Shown here piece by piece: positions 42,452 to 52,176 of a stretch of DNA of 64,000 nt. The position numbers were made by a program, and so were the translations under genes. The DNA comes from Sphingomonadales bacterium. GTDB lineage: Bacteria > Pseudomonadota > Alphaproteobacteria > Sphingomonadales > Sphingomonadaceae. The stretch lies in NCBI GenBank assembly GCA_027486415.1, contig JAIXPC010000011.1, forward strand, positions 169,411-233,410. The letters run 5' to 3'. The notes beneath the pieces are model-generated. The model saw only the letters and a list, made by a program, of their open reading frames with translations. It was not told the DNA's origin and did no database searches. Positions within the stretch are counted from its first letter, which is position 1, and each line of letters starts with the position of its first letter.

Positions 42452-43318
42452 ATGACTGCCCGTCCCGACGTGACCCCGTTCTTCGACCATGCCACCAACA
42501 CATGGACCTACCTGGTCGCCGATCCCGCCACCGGGGCCGCGGCGATCATCGATGCCGTTCTGGATTATGAGCCAAAGGGCGCGGTGGTTTCGTATGCCGG
42601 CCTTGAACGTCTGCTGGCAGAGGTGCAGCGCCGGCAGCTGCGCCTGGCCTACATCCTCGAGACCCATGCCCACGCCGACCATCTGTCAGGCGGCCACTGG
42701 CTGCACGAACGCACCGGCGCGCCGCTGGTGATCGGCGCGCATATTGATGCCGTGCAGCGCGAGTTCGCGCCGCGGTTCGGGATGGACGACCTCGCAACCG
42801 ATGGCAGCCAGTTCGACATATTGGTCGACGAGAACGACGCATTGGCCTTCGGCGACATGGCAATTCGCAGCATTCACACACCCGGACACACCCCGGCGTG
42901 CGTCACCTACCTGATCGGCGACGCGGCGTTTGTCGGCGATACGCTGTTCATGCCGGATTACGGCACTGCCCGCTGCGACTTTCCGGGCGGGGATGCTGCC
43001 ACCCTCTATCGCTCGATCCGCAAGATCCTCGCCCTGCCTGACGACACGCGCATCTTTGTCGGTCATGATTACCTGCCGGCCGGCCGCGACGAATTTGCCT
43101 GTGAAACCAGTGTGTCAGCGCAGAAGGCCGGTAACATCCACGTGCGTGACGGCGTTGCCGAAGCCGATTTCGTCGCCATGCGGGAAGCGCGCGACGCCAC
43201 GCTGGCCCCGCCACAGCTCATCCTGCCCAGCCTTCAGGTCAACATCGTCGCCGGCGAACTCCCCCCGGCCGACTCGCAAGGCCGCCGCTATCTGCGCCTC
43301 CCGCTCACGGTGAAGTGA
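42452..43318 (+). CDS. MBL-fold persulfide-dioxygenase-like hydrolase (Blh type)
   Basis: 288 residues. The metal motif is ETHAHADHLSGGHWLHERTG (about residues 70-89), and later ligands lie in IHTPGHTPACVTYLIGD and VFVGHD-like IFVGHDYLPAG. The segment MPDYGTARCDFPGGDAATLY is typical of the bacterial Blh and ETHE1-related group, which oxidises glutathione persulfide to sulfite. An AGGAGAG site precedes the ATG. Divergence from the ArsR regulator supports induction by sulfide. Confidence 0.88.
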   Translation: MTARPDVTPFFDHATNTWTYLVADPATGAAAIIDAVLDYEPKGAVVSYAGLERLLAEVQRRQLRLAYILETHAHADHLSGGHWLHERTGAPLVIGAHIDAVQREFAPRFGMDDLATDGSQFDILVDENDALAFGDMAIRSIHTPGHTPACVTYLIGDAAFVGDTLFMPDYGTARCDFPGGDAATLYRSIRKILALPDDTRIFVGHDYLPAGRDEFACETSVSAQKAGNIHVRDGVAEADFVAMREARDATLAPPQLILPSLQVNIVAGELPPADSQGRRYLRLPLTVK

Positions 43319-43349
43319 CGGCGAGAGGCAGCCGCGATAAAGTGGCGAC

Positions 43350-44033
43350 ATGATTCGCCGCCATCTTCTTGCTGCTGCACTCTTTTGTGCCCTCCCTGCC
43401 GCCGCCCAGGAGGTGCCGACTGCTGCACCGCCCGCGCCGTCGCCAGCCACGGTGGAGGTGGTGATGACCACCGAAGCCGGCCCGATCACCATCGCGCTGG
43501 AAACCGAGCGGGCGCCGATCACCGCCGGCTACATCCTGCGTCACGTCGATGAAAAGCGCCTGGATGGCGCCACCTTCTACCGCGCCTTCAAGGTCACCCC
43601 TGACGGCAGTATCGCCTTGATCCAGGCCGGTATTCGCGACGGCGCCAAGCTGCTGCCACCCGTCGCCCACGAGCCGACGACGGTGACCGGCCTGACCCAC
43701 GATGACGGCGCGGTAAGCCTTGCCCGCGGCGCCCCCGGCACGGCACAGGCGCAGTTCTTCTTCATCATGGGCAATCTGAAAAGCCTGGACGCCAACCCGC
43801 AGGCACCGGGGGACAATCTGGGCTTTGCGGTCTTTGGGCGCGTCACCGCTGGCATGGACGTGGTGCGCAAGATCCTGGAATCGCCGGTGTCGCCGACCAG
43901 GGGCGAAGGCGCGATGAAGGGCCAGATGATCGAAGTCCCCGTGAAGATCCTGACGGTGAAGCGGGTGATCCCGCTGCCGCCCAAGCCCGTCGCAAAGGCG
44001 CCGGCCCGCAAGCCGGCACCGCGCAAGCGTTAG
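43350..44033 (+). CDS. cyclophilin-type peptidyl-prolyl isomerase, secreted
   Basis: 227 residues. Signal peptide RRHLLAAALFCALPAAAQ. The cyclophilin domain starts VEVVMTTEAGPITIALETER (about residues 31-50), includes GATFYRAFK with the catalytic Arg, SLARGAPGTAQAQFFFIMGN and FAVFGRVTAGMDVVRKIL. A positively charged proline-rich tail (PKPVAKAPARKPAPRKR) follows the domain. It helps fold periplasmic proteins. Convergent with map, with a 3-bp gap. Confidence 0.9.
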   Translation: MIRRHLLAAALFCALPAAAQEVPTAAPPAPSPATVEVVMTTEAGPITIALETERAPITAGYILRHVDEKRLDGATFYRAFKVTPDGSIALIQAGIRDGAKLLPPVAHEPTTVTGLTHDDGAVSLARGAPGTAQAQFFFIMGNLKSLDANPQAPGDNLGFAVFGRVTAGMDVVRKILESPVSPTRGEGAMKGQMIEVPVKILTVKRVIPLPPKPVAKAPARKPAPRKR

Positions 44034-44036
44034 GGC

Positions 44037-44858
44037 TCACAGATAGGGCGGCGCGTGCCAACCCTTTGGACTCACGGTGAAAATCTCGCAGCCGGTTTCG
44101 GTAATGCCAATGCTGTGCTCGAACTGCGCCGACAATGACCGGTCGCGCGTCACCGCCGTCCAGCCATCGTCCAGCACCTTCACGGCCGGCCCGCCGGCGT
44201 TGATCATCGGTTCGATGGTCAGGAACATCCCCGGCCGCAGCATGACACCGCGACCCGGCTTGCCGACATGGACGACGTTGGGCGCGGTGTGAAAATCCTG
44301 GCCCAATCCATGTCCGCAGAAATCGCGCACCACGCTGAAACGGTTGCGTTCGGCGTGGGTCTGAATGGCGTGCCCGACATCGCCGAGCGTCTTGCCCGGT
44401 CGCGCCTGCTCGATGCCCAGCATCAGGCACTCGTGCGTCACTTCCACCAGTTTGCGCGCTTTCAGTGGCACATCGCCCACCAGGAACATGCGACTTGTGT
44501 CGCCATACCAGCCGTCCACCACCACCGTGACGTCGATATTGATGATATCGCCGGATTTCAGCTTCTTGGGCCCCGGAATGCCGTGGCAGACGACGTGATT
44601 CACGCTGGTGCACAGGGAGTGGGAATAGCCACGATAGAAGACGGTTGCCGATGCCGCGCCGGCCGCTCGCACGAAATCCCACGCCATCGTGTCGAGATCG
44701 ATGGTCGCAACCTCCGGCTGCACGTGCGGGGTCAGGTGATCCAGCACTTCGGCCGCCAGTCGACCCGCTTTGCGCATCGCTTCGAACGCCGCGGCGCCAT
44801 GCAGGCGCAACTGGCCCTCGTGCGGGTCCATCACCGTCGTGTAAAGCGCCTGTGTCAT
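44037..44858 (-). CDS. map: methionine aminopeptidase, type I
   Basis: 273 residues. It removes the initiator methionine. Metal ligands are D109 (DIINIDVTVVVDGWYGDTSR), D120 in the same segment, His in RDFCGHGLGQDFH, Glu in LTIEPMINAGG and Glu in FEHSIG, and the specificity His in SLCTSVNHVVCHGIPG. Start ATG at 44858 is used; an ATG at 44870 (MCEP) is possible. Divergent from cinA across about 80 bp. Confidence 0.95.
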   Translation of the reverse strand: MTQALYTTVMDPHEGQLRLHGAAAFEAMRKAGRLAAEVLDHLTPHVQPEVATIDLDTMAWDFVRAAGAASATVFYRGYSHSLCTSVNHVVCHGIPGPKKLKSGDIINIDVTVVVDGWYGDTSRMFLVGDVPLKARKLVEVTHECLMLGIEQARPGKTLGDVGHAIQTHAERNRFSVVRDFCGHGLGQDFHTAPNVVHVGKPGRGVMLRPGMFLTIEPMINAGGPAVKVLDDGWTAVTRDRSLSAQFEHSIGITETGCEIFTVSPKGWHAPPYL

Positions 44859-44939
44859 GGGTTCGCACATAGGGATTTGGCTGTGCAAAGTCCATCTTTG
44901 GCAATGGCCAGCGGCGCGGCGCTGCGGTAAAGCGCAGCC

Positions 44940-45695
44940 ATGAGCGATCTGGGACGCATCTATACCGCCGCGCTGGTCATCATCGGCGACGAAATCCTGT
45001 CGGGCCGCACGCAGGATGCCAACGCCGCCTATCTGGCAAAATGGCTGGGCGTGCAGGGCATCCGCCTCAAGGAGGTGCGGGTGGTTCCCGACGAGATGGA
45101 GGCCATCGGCGAGGCGGTGAACGCTTTGCGCGTGAAGCATGATTATCTGTTCACCACCGGCGGCATCGGCCCGACGCATGACGACATCACTGTTGATGCC
45201 ATTGCCGCCGCGCTGGGTCGGGAGGTGATTGTCCACCCCGTTGCCCGGCAGATCCTCGCCGATCACTATGGTGATCAACTGACCGACGCCCGCCTGCGCA
45301 TGGCCCGCACGCCCGCCGGGGCGTCCCTCATCGAAAATCCGCGCACCAAGGCGCCGGGCATCAAGGTCGAGAATATCTTCATCATGGCCGGCGTGCCGAT
45401 GATCACCCAGGGGATGCTGGCCGCGCTGGATGGCCAGCTGGAGGGCGGCGCCCCCGTGCTTGCGCGAACCGTGGCGGCCTGGACGCAGGAAAGCCGCGTC
45501 GCCGACATCCTGAAGCGCACGGAGCGTGACAATCCCGGCGTGCAGATCGGCTCCTACCCGTTCTGGCGCGAAGGCAAGACCGGCGCCAATTTCGTGATGC
45601 GATCAACCAGCGAGGATCAACTCGCCGCAGTGGCGCAAAGCCTGATGGCAGCGCTCAGCGATGCTGGCATCACGCCGGTCGACGGAGAGCTGTGA
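44940..45695 (+). CDS. CinA-like molybdopterin-binding protein
   Basis: 251 residues, the N-terminal MoCF-like domain of competence/damage-inducible protein CinA, with AALVIIGDEILSGRTQDANA (about residues 10-29), and FTTGGIGPTHDDITVDAIAA. It lacks the C-terminal PncC nicotinamide-nucleotide amidase domain. Its ATPase/ADP-ribose pyrophosphatase function in full CinA is only partly known. It leads an eight-gene run to folC; stop and next ATG share one base (TGATG). A GCTGCG/CGCAGC hairpin lies just before the ATG. Confidence 0.88.
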   Translation: MSDLGRIYTAALVIIGDEILSGRTQDANAAYLAKWLGVQGIRLKEVRVVPDEMEAIGEAVNALRVKHDYLFTTGGIGPTHDDITVDAIAAALGREVIVHPVARQILADHYGDQLTDARLRMARTPAGASLIENPRTKAPGIKVENIFIMAGVPMITQGMLAALDGQLEGGAPVLARTVAAWTQESRVADILKRTERDNPGVQIGSYPFWREGKTGANFVMRSTSEDQLAAVAQSLMAALSDAGITPVDGEL

Positions 45696-45952
45696 TGGCG
45701 TATGTCCGCTGGATCTTTGTCGGCGTGATGCTGACGCTGTTCGTGCTGCTCTCGATCTCGAACTGGACGCTGGTCGATTTCATCCTGCCCGATGGTACGC
45801 CCAAGGCGGTGCCGTTGCCCATGCTGCTGGGCGGGGCGTTCCTGGCCGGTGTCATCCCGACATGGATCTGGCACGTGCTGCTGCGCCCGATGGCCGAAAG
45901 CCGCCGCGCCCGCCCGCCGCGTGTCGAGCAAATTAGCTCGACAGGGGTCTGA
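45695..45952 (+). CDS. LapA-domain (DUF1049) inner-membrane protein
   Basis: 85 residues with two helices (IFVGVMLTLFVLLSISNWTL and LPMLLGGAFLAGVIPTWIWH), a short periplasmic loop and a positively charged tail. The family is related to E. coli LapA, involved in lipopolysaccharide assembly, but often unassigned. Start ATG at 45695 overlaps the cinA stop; a GTG three bases upstream is less likely. pyrF follows after 5 bp. Confidence 0.82.
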   Translation: MAYVRWIFVGVMLTLFVLLSISNWTLVDFILPDGTPKAVPLPMLLGGAFLAGVIPTWIWHVLLRPMAESRRARPPRVEQISSTGV

Positions 45953-45957
45953 TCGGC

Positions 45958-46635
45958 ATGAGCAATCCGATTTTCGTCGCGATCGATACGCCGGACCTTG
46001 CAGCAGCGCGTGCACTGCTGGCCAAGGTCGCGCCGCATGTGGGCGGGGTGAAGCTGGGCCTGGAATTTTTCTGCGCCCATGGCCCGGCCGGCATTGCCGC
46101 CGTGATGGAAGGCCAGAGCCTGCCGCTGTTCCTCGATCTGAAGCTGCACGATATCCCCAACACCGTGGCCGGCGCGGTCCGCAGTCTTGCGCCGTTGTAT
46201 CCGGCCATCCTCACCGTCCACGCCGCCGGCGGCCACGCCATGCTGGCTGGCGCGAAGGCCGCCGCTCCACCGCAGACGCGTGTGGTGGCGGTGACGGTGC
46301 TGACCAGTCTTGATGATGCTGATCTTGCCGATTGTGGCGTAGCCGACGGCACGGCAGTGCAGGCGGCCCGGCTGGCGAACGTCGTCCGCAAGGCCGGGCT
46401 GGACGGTATTGTCTGCTCCCCGCACGAGGTGGCGACAGTGAAGGCCGTGTGGAACGATGGTCTGTTCGTCGTGCCCGGCGTCCGTCCGGCCGGCAGCGAC
46501 GTTGGCGATCAAAAGCGCGTGATGACCCCTCACGAGGCCTTGCATGCGGGGGCCGGCGTTCTCGTCATCGGCCGGCCGATCACCTCTGCGGCCGATCCGG
46601 CAGCGGCAGCGGCGGCGATCGCGGCATCGCTGTGA
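45958..46635 (+). CDS. pyrF: orotidine-5'-phosphate decarboxylase
   Basis: 225 residues. It makes UMP from OMP in pyrimidine synthesis. The catalytic signature is LPLFLDLKLHDIPNTVAGAV (about residues 58-77) with the D-K-D arrangement, and VKLGLEFFCAHGPAGI precedes it. C-terminal phosphate-binding region GVRPAGSDVGDQKRVMTP and GAGVLVIGRPITSA. The stop overlaps the GTG start of trpF. Confidence 0.95.
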   Translation: MSNPIFVAIDTPDLAAARALLAKVAPHVGGVKLGLEFFCAHGPAGIAAVMEGQSLPLFLDLKLHDIPNTVAGAVRSLAPLYPAILTVHAAGGHAMLAGAKAAAPPQTRVVAVTVLTSLDDADLADCGVADGTAVQAARLANVVRKAGLDGIVCSPHEVATVKAVWNDGLFVVPGVRPAGSDVGDQKRVMTPHEALHAGAGVLVIGRPITSAADPAAAAAAIAASL

Positions 46636-47270
46636 CGGCCCCGGCCTTCAAGATCTGCGGGATCACCACGCCCGAAACACTGGCAGCTTCCGTGGCGGCT
46701 GGCGCGGCGCATATCGGTTTCAATTTTTTCCCGCCCAGTCCACGTTATCTGGCCCCCGCTGATGCCGCACCGCTGATCGGTCGTGTCCCGCGCGGCATCG
46801 GCCGGGTCGCCGTGATGGTCGATCCCGATGACAGCCTGATCGCAGCGGTGCTGGCAGCCGGCATCGACACGATCCAGCTTCACAAGGTGAGCGCTGAGCG
46901 GTTGGCCGCGGTCAAGGCGCGCAGCAGCGTTCCCGTCTGGCTTGCCGCCGGCGTGAAGACGAGAGCCGATATCGCTGCCGCGGAAATTGACGCGGGGCCG
47001 GCCGACCTGTTGCTCCTTGATGCCAAAGCGCCTAACGACGCCCCGCTGCCCGGTGGCAACGGCCTGGCCTTTGATTGGCGCTTGCTGATCGATGCAAGGC
47101 CACAGCGGCGCTTTGGGCTTGCCGGCGGGCTTACCATCGGCAATGTCGGCGAAGCGGTGCGGCGGGTGCGCCCCGATCTCGTCGATGTCGCATCGGGGGT
47201 CGAAAGCGGGGCAGGGATCAAATCGGTTGAAAAGATCATGGCATTTGCCAGCGAAGTGAGAGCAGCATGA
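46632..47270 (+). CDS. trpF: phosphoribosylanthranilate isomerase
   Basis: 212-residue TIM barrel enzyme of tryptophan synthesis. Starts at GTG 46632, which overlaps the pyrF stop (GTGA). The general base cysteine is in [20 protein letters not shown] (about residues 6-25); the catalytic Asp lies in [23 protein letters not shown] and [12 protein letters not shown] fit the family. The stop overlaps trpB (ATGA). The usual alphaproteobacterial trpF-trpB-trpA order is kept. Confidence 0.95.
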   Translation: MTAPAFKICGITTPETLAASVAAGAAHIGFNFFPPSPRYLAPADAAPLIGRVPRGIGRVAVMVDPDDSLIAAVLAAGIDTIQLHKVSAERLAAVKARSSVPVWLAAGVKTRADIAAAEIDAGPADLLLLDAKAPNDAPLPGGNGLAFDWRLLIDARPQRRFGLAGGLTIGNVGEAVRRVRPDLVDVASGVESGAGIKSVEKIMAFASEVRAA

Positions 47271-48481
47271 ACGCCCCCACCACGTCCCTGCGCGCCGGCC
47301 CCGACGCCAACGGCCACTTCGGCCAGTTCGGTGGCCGCTATGTCGCCGAAACGCTGATGCCGCTGATTCTGGATCTGGAAAAGGCCTACACGGAGGCCAA
47401 GGCCGATCCGGCCTTCCATGCCGAGCTTGATGACCTGCTGAAACATTATGTCGGCCGCCCCAGCCCGCTGTATTTCGCCGAGCGCCTGACGGCGGAATTG
47501 GGCGGAGCCAAGGTCTATCTCAAGCGCGACGAGCTGAATCACACCGGCGCGCACAAGATCAACAATTGCATTGGCCAGATCCTGCTCGCCCGCCGCATGG
47601 GCAAGACGCGGATCATCGCCGAGACAGGTGCCGGCCAGCATGGCGTCGCCACCGCCACCGTCGCCGCGCGCTTTGGCCTGCCCTGCACCATCTACATGGG
47701 CGCCCGCGATATCGAGCGGCAGGCACCGAACGTGTTCCGCATGAAGCTGCTGGGCGCCGAAGTGAAGGCGGTGGAAAGCGGCAGCCGCACGCTGAAGGAC
47801 GCGATGAACGAGGCGCTGCGCGACTGGGTCACCAACGTGCACGACACATTCTACATCATCGGCACGGCGGCCGGCCCGCACCCCTATCCGGAGCTGGTGC
47901 GTGATTTCCAGACGGTGATCGGCAAGGAAGCGCGCGCCCAGATCCTGGAGCGGGAAGGGCGGCTGCCCGATCTGCTGGTCGCCTCCATCGGCGGCGGCTC
48001 CAACGCCATCGGCCTGTTCCATCCGTTCCTGGACGATGACGGCGTGCGCATCGTCGGCATCGAGGCGTCGGGCAAGGGCCTCGACACGCACGAGCACGCC
48101 GCGTCGCTGGCGGGTGGCCGTGCCGGGGTGCTGCACGGCAACAAGACCATGCTGCTCCAGGACGAGGATGGTCAGATCACCGAGGCGCACAGCATTTCGG
48201 CGGGTCTCGACTATCCCGGCATTGGCCCCGAGCACGCCTGGCTGCACGCCATCGGCCGTGTCGAGTATCAGAGCGCGACCGACAGCGATGCGCTGGAAGG
48301 GTTCAAGTTGCTGTGCCGCACCGAAGGCATCATCCCGGCGCTGGAGCCAAGCCACGCGCTCGCCGCCGTGGCACGGATTGCGCCGACGATGGGCAAGGAT
48401 CAGATCATCATCGCCAACCTGTGCGGGCGTGGGGACAAGGATATCTTCACCGTTGCAGCGGCGCTGGGAGTGGTGATGTGA
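47267..48481 (+). CDS. trpB: tryptophan synthase beta chain
   Basis: 404 residues. PLP enzyme condensing indole and serine. PLP lysine is K97 in [20 protein letters not shown]; the phosphate loop is [34 protein letters not shown] is the conserved activation segment (about residues 120-138). Forms the alpha2-beta2 complex with TrpA. Start ATG overlaps the trpF stop and the stop overlaps the trpA GTG start. Confidence 0.97.
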   Translation: MNAPTTSLRAGPDANGHFGQFGGRYVAETLMPLILDLEKAYTEAKADPAFHAELDDLLKHYVGRPSPLYFAERLTAELGGAKVYLKRDELNHTGAHKINNCIGQILLARRMGKTRIIAETGAGQHGVATATVAARFGLPCTIYMGARDIERQAPNVFRMKLLGAEVKAVESGSRTLKDAMNEALRDWVTNVHDTFYIIGTAAGPHPYPELVRDFQTVIGKEARAQILEREGRLPDLLVASIGGGSNAIGLFHPFLDDDGVRIVGIEASGKGLDTHEHAASLAGGRAGVLHGNKTMLLQDEDGQITEAHSISAGLDYPGIGPEHAWLHAIGRVEYQSATDSDALEGFKLLCRTEGIIPALEPSHALAAVARIAPTMGKDQIIIANLCGRGDKDIFTVAAALGVVM

Positions 48482-49311
48482 GCGCCGATCGTCTCTCTGC
48501 CCGTTTTGCCGCCTGTGCTGCTGCCAACCGTGCCGCGCTGGTGACGTTCGTGACCGCCGGTGACCCTGATCTGGCCACGTCGGCCGAGATCCTCGCAGCC
48601 CTGCCGGCCGCCGGTGCCGACGTGATCGAGATCGGAATGCCGTTCACCGATCCGATGGCCGATGGCCCGGCGATCCAGCGCGGGAACCTGCGCAGCCTTG
48701 CCGCTGGCACCACGCTGCGCAAGGTGCTGGCGATGGTCCGCGACTTCCGCGCCAGCGATGATGCCACGCCGATCGTGCTGATGGGCTATTTCAACCCGAT
48801 CCTTGCCTTCGGGCCGGAGCGGTTTGCGACCGAGGCCAAGGCCGCGGGCATCGATGGCTGCATCGTTGTCGACCTGCCGCCCGAAGAAGCTGGCGAACTG
48901 GTGCCGGCGCTGACCAGCCACGGCCTGCACCTCGTGCGCCTCGCCACGCCGACGAGCGATGCCCAGCGCCTGCCGGCGGTGCTCAGCGGCGCATCGGGCT
49001 TCCTCTATTATGTCGCGGTGGCCGGCGTGACCGGCGCGAACAGTGCGGCAGCCACCGATGTCGCCACCGCCGTCGCCCGCCTCAAGGCCGCGACCGATCT
49101 GCCGATCGCGGTCGGCTTCGGTGTGCGAACTCCGGAACAGGCTGCCGCCATCGCCGCCCATGCCGATGCGGTGGTGGTGGGCAGCGCCATTGTCGATGCC
49201 ATTGGTGCTGCTGCCGAAGAACGCGCCAACGATATTCCCGCTCGCGTGTCGGCGCAGGTGGCCGCCCTGGCCCGCGCCGTCCACAATGCCCGTCAGGAGA
49301 AAGCCGCATGA
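48478..49311 (+). CDS. trpA: tryptophan synthase alpha chain
   Basis: 277 residues. It cleaves indole-glycerol phosphate. Catalytic Glu and Asp lie in [20 protein letters not shown] (about residues 42-61); the indole-tunnel region [17 protein letters not shown] and phosphate site [14 protein letters not shown] are intact. The start is GTG 48478 overlapping the trpB stop (GTGA), since no ATG fits. Its stop overlaps accD (ATGA). Confidence 0.96.
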   Translation: MSADRLSARFAACAAANRAALVTFVTAGDPDLATSAEILAALPAAGADVIEIGMPFTDPMADGPAIQRGNLRSLAAGTTLRKVLAMVRDFRASDDATPIVLMGYFNPILAFGPERFATEAKAAGIDGCIVVDLPPEEAGELVPALTSHGLHLVRLATPTSDAQRLPAVLSGASGFLYYVAVAGVTGANSAAATDVATAVARLKAATDLPIAVGFGVRTPEQAAAIAAHADAVVVGSAIVDAIGAAAEERANDIPARVSAQVAALARAVHNARQEKAA

Positions 49312-50168
49312 GTTGGCTCAATCGCACCCGTCAACAGCTGACCGGCTTCCTGGCTCGCCGCGACACGCCGGACAATCTGTGGACCAAGTGCAAGAACTGC
49401 GGAACCATGGTCTACACACGGGAGTGGGAGGACAATGCCAGCGTCTGCCCGCGCTGTGACCACCACGATCGCATCGGCCCCAAGGCGCGTTTCACCCAGC
49501 TGTTCGACGGTGATTACCGCGTGCTGCCGGCTGCGCGGGTGGCGGAGGACCCGCTGAAGTTCAAGGACCAGAAGAAATATACCGATCGCCTGAAGGCGGC
49601 ACGTGGCTCCACGGGCGAACCGGAAGCCATGATGATTGCCGACGGCATGATCATGGGCACGCGCGCCATCGTCGGCGTGCAGGATTTTGCCTTCATGGGC
49701 GGTTCGATGGGGATGGGCGTGGGCGAGGCCTTCCTGTCGGGCGTCGATGCCGCGCTGGCCGCCCGTGCGCCCTATATCGTGTTCACCGCCGCTGGCGGCG
49801 CTCGGATGCAGGAAGGCATATTGTCGCTGATGCAGATGCCGCGCAGCACGGTCGGCATCCAGCAGCTCAACGAGGCCGGCCTGCCCTATATCGTCGTGCT
49901 GACCGATCCGACCACCGGCGGTGTGACCGCCAGCTATGCGATGCTGGGCGACATCCAGATTGCCGAACCCAATGCCCTTATCGGGTTCGCCGGGCAGCGC
50001 GTGATCGAGCAGACCATCCGCGAGAAGCTGCCGGAAGGCTTCCAGCGCGCCGAATATCTGCTCGAACACGGAATGCTCGACATGGTGGTGCACCGCCGCG
50101 ACCTGAAGGAAACCCTTGGCCGGACGATCGCCCTGCTGATGGCGCGGCGGCCCCGCCACGCGGCGTGA
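49308..50168 (+). CDS. accD: acetyl-CoA carboxylase carboxyltransferase subunit beta
   Basis: 286 residues. A four-cysteine zinc finger at the N terminus (C28, C31, C47, C50: CKNCGTMV and CPRC) is diagnostic for bacterial AccD. The CoA-binding crotonase fold includes [39 protein letters not shown] and [20 protein letters not shown]. It commits acetyl-CoA to fatty acids with AccA. It sits between trpA and folC and overlaps both by four bases. Confidence 0.97.
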   Translation: MSWLNRTRQQLTGFLARRDTPDNLWTKCKNCGTMVYTREWEDNASVCPRCDHHDRIGPKARFTQLFDGDYRVLPAARVAEDPLKFKDQKKYTDRLKAARGSTGEPEAMMIADGMIMGTRAIVGVQDFAFMGGSMGMGVGEAFLSGVDAALAARAPYIVFTAAGGARMQEGILSLMQMPRSTVGIQQLNEAGLPYIVVLTDPTTGGVTASYAMLGDIQIAEPNALIGFAGQRVIEQTIREKLPEGFQRAEYLLEHGMLDMVVHRRDLKETLGRTIALLMARRPRHAA

Positions 50169-51517
50169 GCCTGCCACCGCCGCCTCCCGGTGCACGGATG
50201 CCGCCCGCGCGGTCGGACAATCCGCGCCTCGATGCGCTGTTGCGCCGGGCGCACGATCTGCACCCGACCGAGATCGATCTGACGCTGGGGCGCCTTGAAC
50301 GCCTGCTGGCTGCGCTGGGTAACCCACATCATCGTCTGCCACCGGTGTTTCATGTCGCTGGCACCAACGGCAAGGGCAGCACCTGCGCCATGTTGCGGGC
50401 GTGCCTGGAGGCGCAGGGCCATCGCGTCCACGTCTATTCCTCGCCCCATCTCGTCCGCTTCAACGAGCGCATTCGCCTGGCGGGCCAGCTGATCGAAGAT
50501 GACGCGCTGATCGTGCTGCTGAACGACGTCATCAGCCGCAATGGCGAGGCGCCGATCACCTTTTTCGAACTGACCACAGCCGCCGCCTTCCTGGCCTTTG
50601 CCACGGTGGAAGCCGATGCCTGCATCATCGAGGTTGGCCTTGGCGGTCGCATGGATGCGACCAACATCATCCCGACAGCGCTGGTGACCGGCATCGCGCA
50701 GCTGGGCCTTGATCACACCCAGTGGCTGGGGCCGACAATCCTTGATATCGCGCGTGAAAAGGCCGGCATTGCGCGCAAGGGCGTGCCGTTGGTGACGGGT
50801 CGTCATCCTGCCGCCGTGACCGCTCGCATTGCCGAAGTGGCCGGACTTGCCGGGGCGCGGCTGCGAATTCGCGGCCAGGATTGGGATGCGGCCACCTACG
50901 AAGGCCAGCTCCATTATCGCGACGAGGCCGGCAAGCTGGCATTGCCGCTGCCGCGCCTGCCCGGCGCGCATCAGCACGACAATGCCGCACTGGCGGTGGC
51001 CATGCTGCGCGCACAATCGGCGCTGGCGGTGAAGGACGCGGCCTATCGGGCTGGCATGGGCTGGGTGGAATGGCCGGCGCGGCTGCAACGGCTGGATTCG
51101 GGGCCGCTGGCAGAACTGTTGCCGGCGGGCAGCAGCCTGTGGGTGGATGGCGGCCACAACCCGGCGGCCGGGCGCGCACTTGCGGAAAGTGTCCGCCCCC
51201 TGTTGCAGCCCGGACAGCGCCTGCTGCTGGTGACGGGCATGCTGGCCGCCAAGGACGCGGAAGGCTTCCTGAAGAGTTTCGCCGGGATGGCGAGCGCGCT
51301 GTACGCCGTTCCGGTGCCGGGCCATGCCGCCCATGATCCGGCCAGGCTGGCACAGGCGGCCGGGGCCATGGGGCTTGCCGCCGTCACCGCGTCCGATCTG
51401 CAGCGTGCGCTGAAGATGATCGCGCGCAACAGCGACACGCCGCCGCTGGTGCTGGTGACCGGGTCACTGCACCTCGCCGGGCGGGCATTGGAATTGAACG
51501 GAAATACGCCCGTCTAG
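50165..51517 (+). CDS. folC: bifunctional folylpolyglutamate synthase / dihydrofolate synthase
   Basis: 450 residues. ATP-dependent ligase of the Mur family adding glutamate to dihydropteroate and folates. The P-loop is [20 protein letters not shown] (about residues 60-79), followed by [32 protein letters not shown] and [23 protein letters not shown] start 50165 overlaps the accD stop. It closes the eight-gene operon and converges with an XRE regulator (four-base overlap). Confidence 0.95.
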   Translation: MSLPPPPPGARMPPARSDNPRLDALLRRAHDLHPTEIDLTLGRLERLLAALGNPHHRLPPVFHVAGTNGKGSTCAMLRACLEAQGHRVHVYSSPHLVRFNERIRLAGQLIEDDALIVLLNDVISRNGEAPITFFELTTAAAFLAFATVEADACIIEVGLGGRMDATNIIPTALVTGIAQLGLDHTQWLGPTILDIAREKAGIARKGVPLVTGRHPAAVTARIAEVAGLAGARLRIRGQDWDAATYEGQLHYRDEAGKLALPLPRLPGAHQHDNAALAVAMLRAQSALAVKDAAYRAGMGWVEWPARLQRLDSGPLAELLPAGSSLWVDGGHNPAAGRALAESVRPLLQPGQRLLLVTGMLAAKDAEGFLKSFAGMASALYAVPVPGHAAHDPARLAQAAGAMGLAAVTASDLQRALKMIARNSDTPPLVLVTGSLHLAGRALELNGNTPV

Positions 51518-52080
51518 GGTCGCCTCACCAGCATTGTCACCACGCCCAGCCACGGTACGTCGGCCAGCACTTGCTGGCGCGCGCCGGGGGTGGTGGGAAG
51601 CAGCTGGATGCGGCTGCCCTCCACGGCAATCAACCGGCCAAAGGCAAAGCGACCGGCCGGGCGGGGGGCAAGCACATCGCGATTGATGGCGCGGGCAAAA
51701 TGCTCGGGCAGGAGCCGCTGAGCCCATAGTTCGTCGCCGGCGCGATAATCACCCTGGGCGGTTTCGACGACCATGCCAATCAGATCGCCCTGCGGCTGCG
51801 GCGGCACCAGAGTGCGGGTGCGTTCCGGCGCGTCGGCACCGCTGGCGCCGATGAGCGCAGCGACCGGCACATCGGTGCGGCCGGGCATTGTCACCAGCGA
51901 TGATGCCGGCACGCCCATCGCGGCGGCGATGCGATCAAGCCAGTCGATCGAGACGGTCCGCATACCGGTTTCGAGGCGGCCGATCGTCTGCGGCGTCGTT
52001 GGCGGGTCGCAGGCGGCGGCAACATCGGCCAATGTCATGCCGCGTGCCTTTCGCACGTCGCGGATACGGGTGAGCATCAT
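51514..52080 (-). CDS. XRE-family transcriptional regulator with S24-like C-terminal domain
   Basis: 188 residues. The N-terminal helix-turn-helix (MTLADVAAACDPPTTPQTIG, about residues 15-34) is clear. The C-terminal part (GMVVETAQGDYRAGDELWAQ and RFAFGRLIAVEGSRIQLLP) resembles the LexA/CI S24 fold, but an obvious active-site Ser followed by a Lys is not seen, so autoproteolysis is doubtful. A palindromic operator (52091-52107) lies between its start and the divergent DUF6456 gene, suggesting autoregulation. Confidence 0.78.
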   Translation of the reverse strand: MMLTRIRDVRKARGMTLADVAAACDPPTTPQTIGRLETGMRTVSIDWLDRIAAAMGVPASSLVTMPGRTDVPVAALIGASGADAPERTRTLVPPQPQGDLIGMVVETAQGDYRAGDELWAQRLLPEHFARAINRDVLAPRPAGRFAFGRLIAVEGSRIQLLPTTPGARQQVLADVPWLGVVTMLVRRP

Positions 52081-52090
52081 TCCCCCTGAA

Positions 52091-52107
52091 ATAACCTGTT
52101 TGGTTAT
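52091..52107. promoter_or_regulatory. ATAACC-N5-GGTTAT operator
   Basis: Perfect 6-bp inverted repeat with a 5-base TGTTT spacer, 11 bp upstream of the XRE start and 70 bp upstream of the DUF6456 GTG. It is A/T-rich in a G/C-rich genome and has the size expected for an XRE dimer site. Confidence 0.65.
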
Positions 52108-52176
52108 ATCTGTCCTACACGCCCCTCATTGTGCAAGACTTTTTCCATCGACCCTTGTTCCAGTCAGGAGAGAGAT

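Noticed and set aside
46332-46631. Longer trpF starting upstream
   Set aside because: The extension overlaps pyrF in another frame; GTG at 46632 overlaps the pyrF stop and gives the conserved N terminus.
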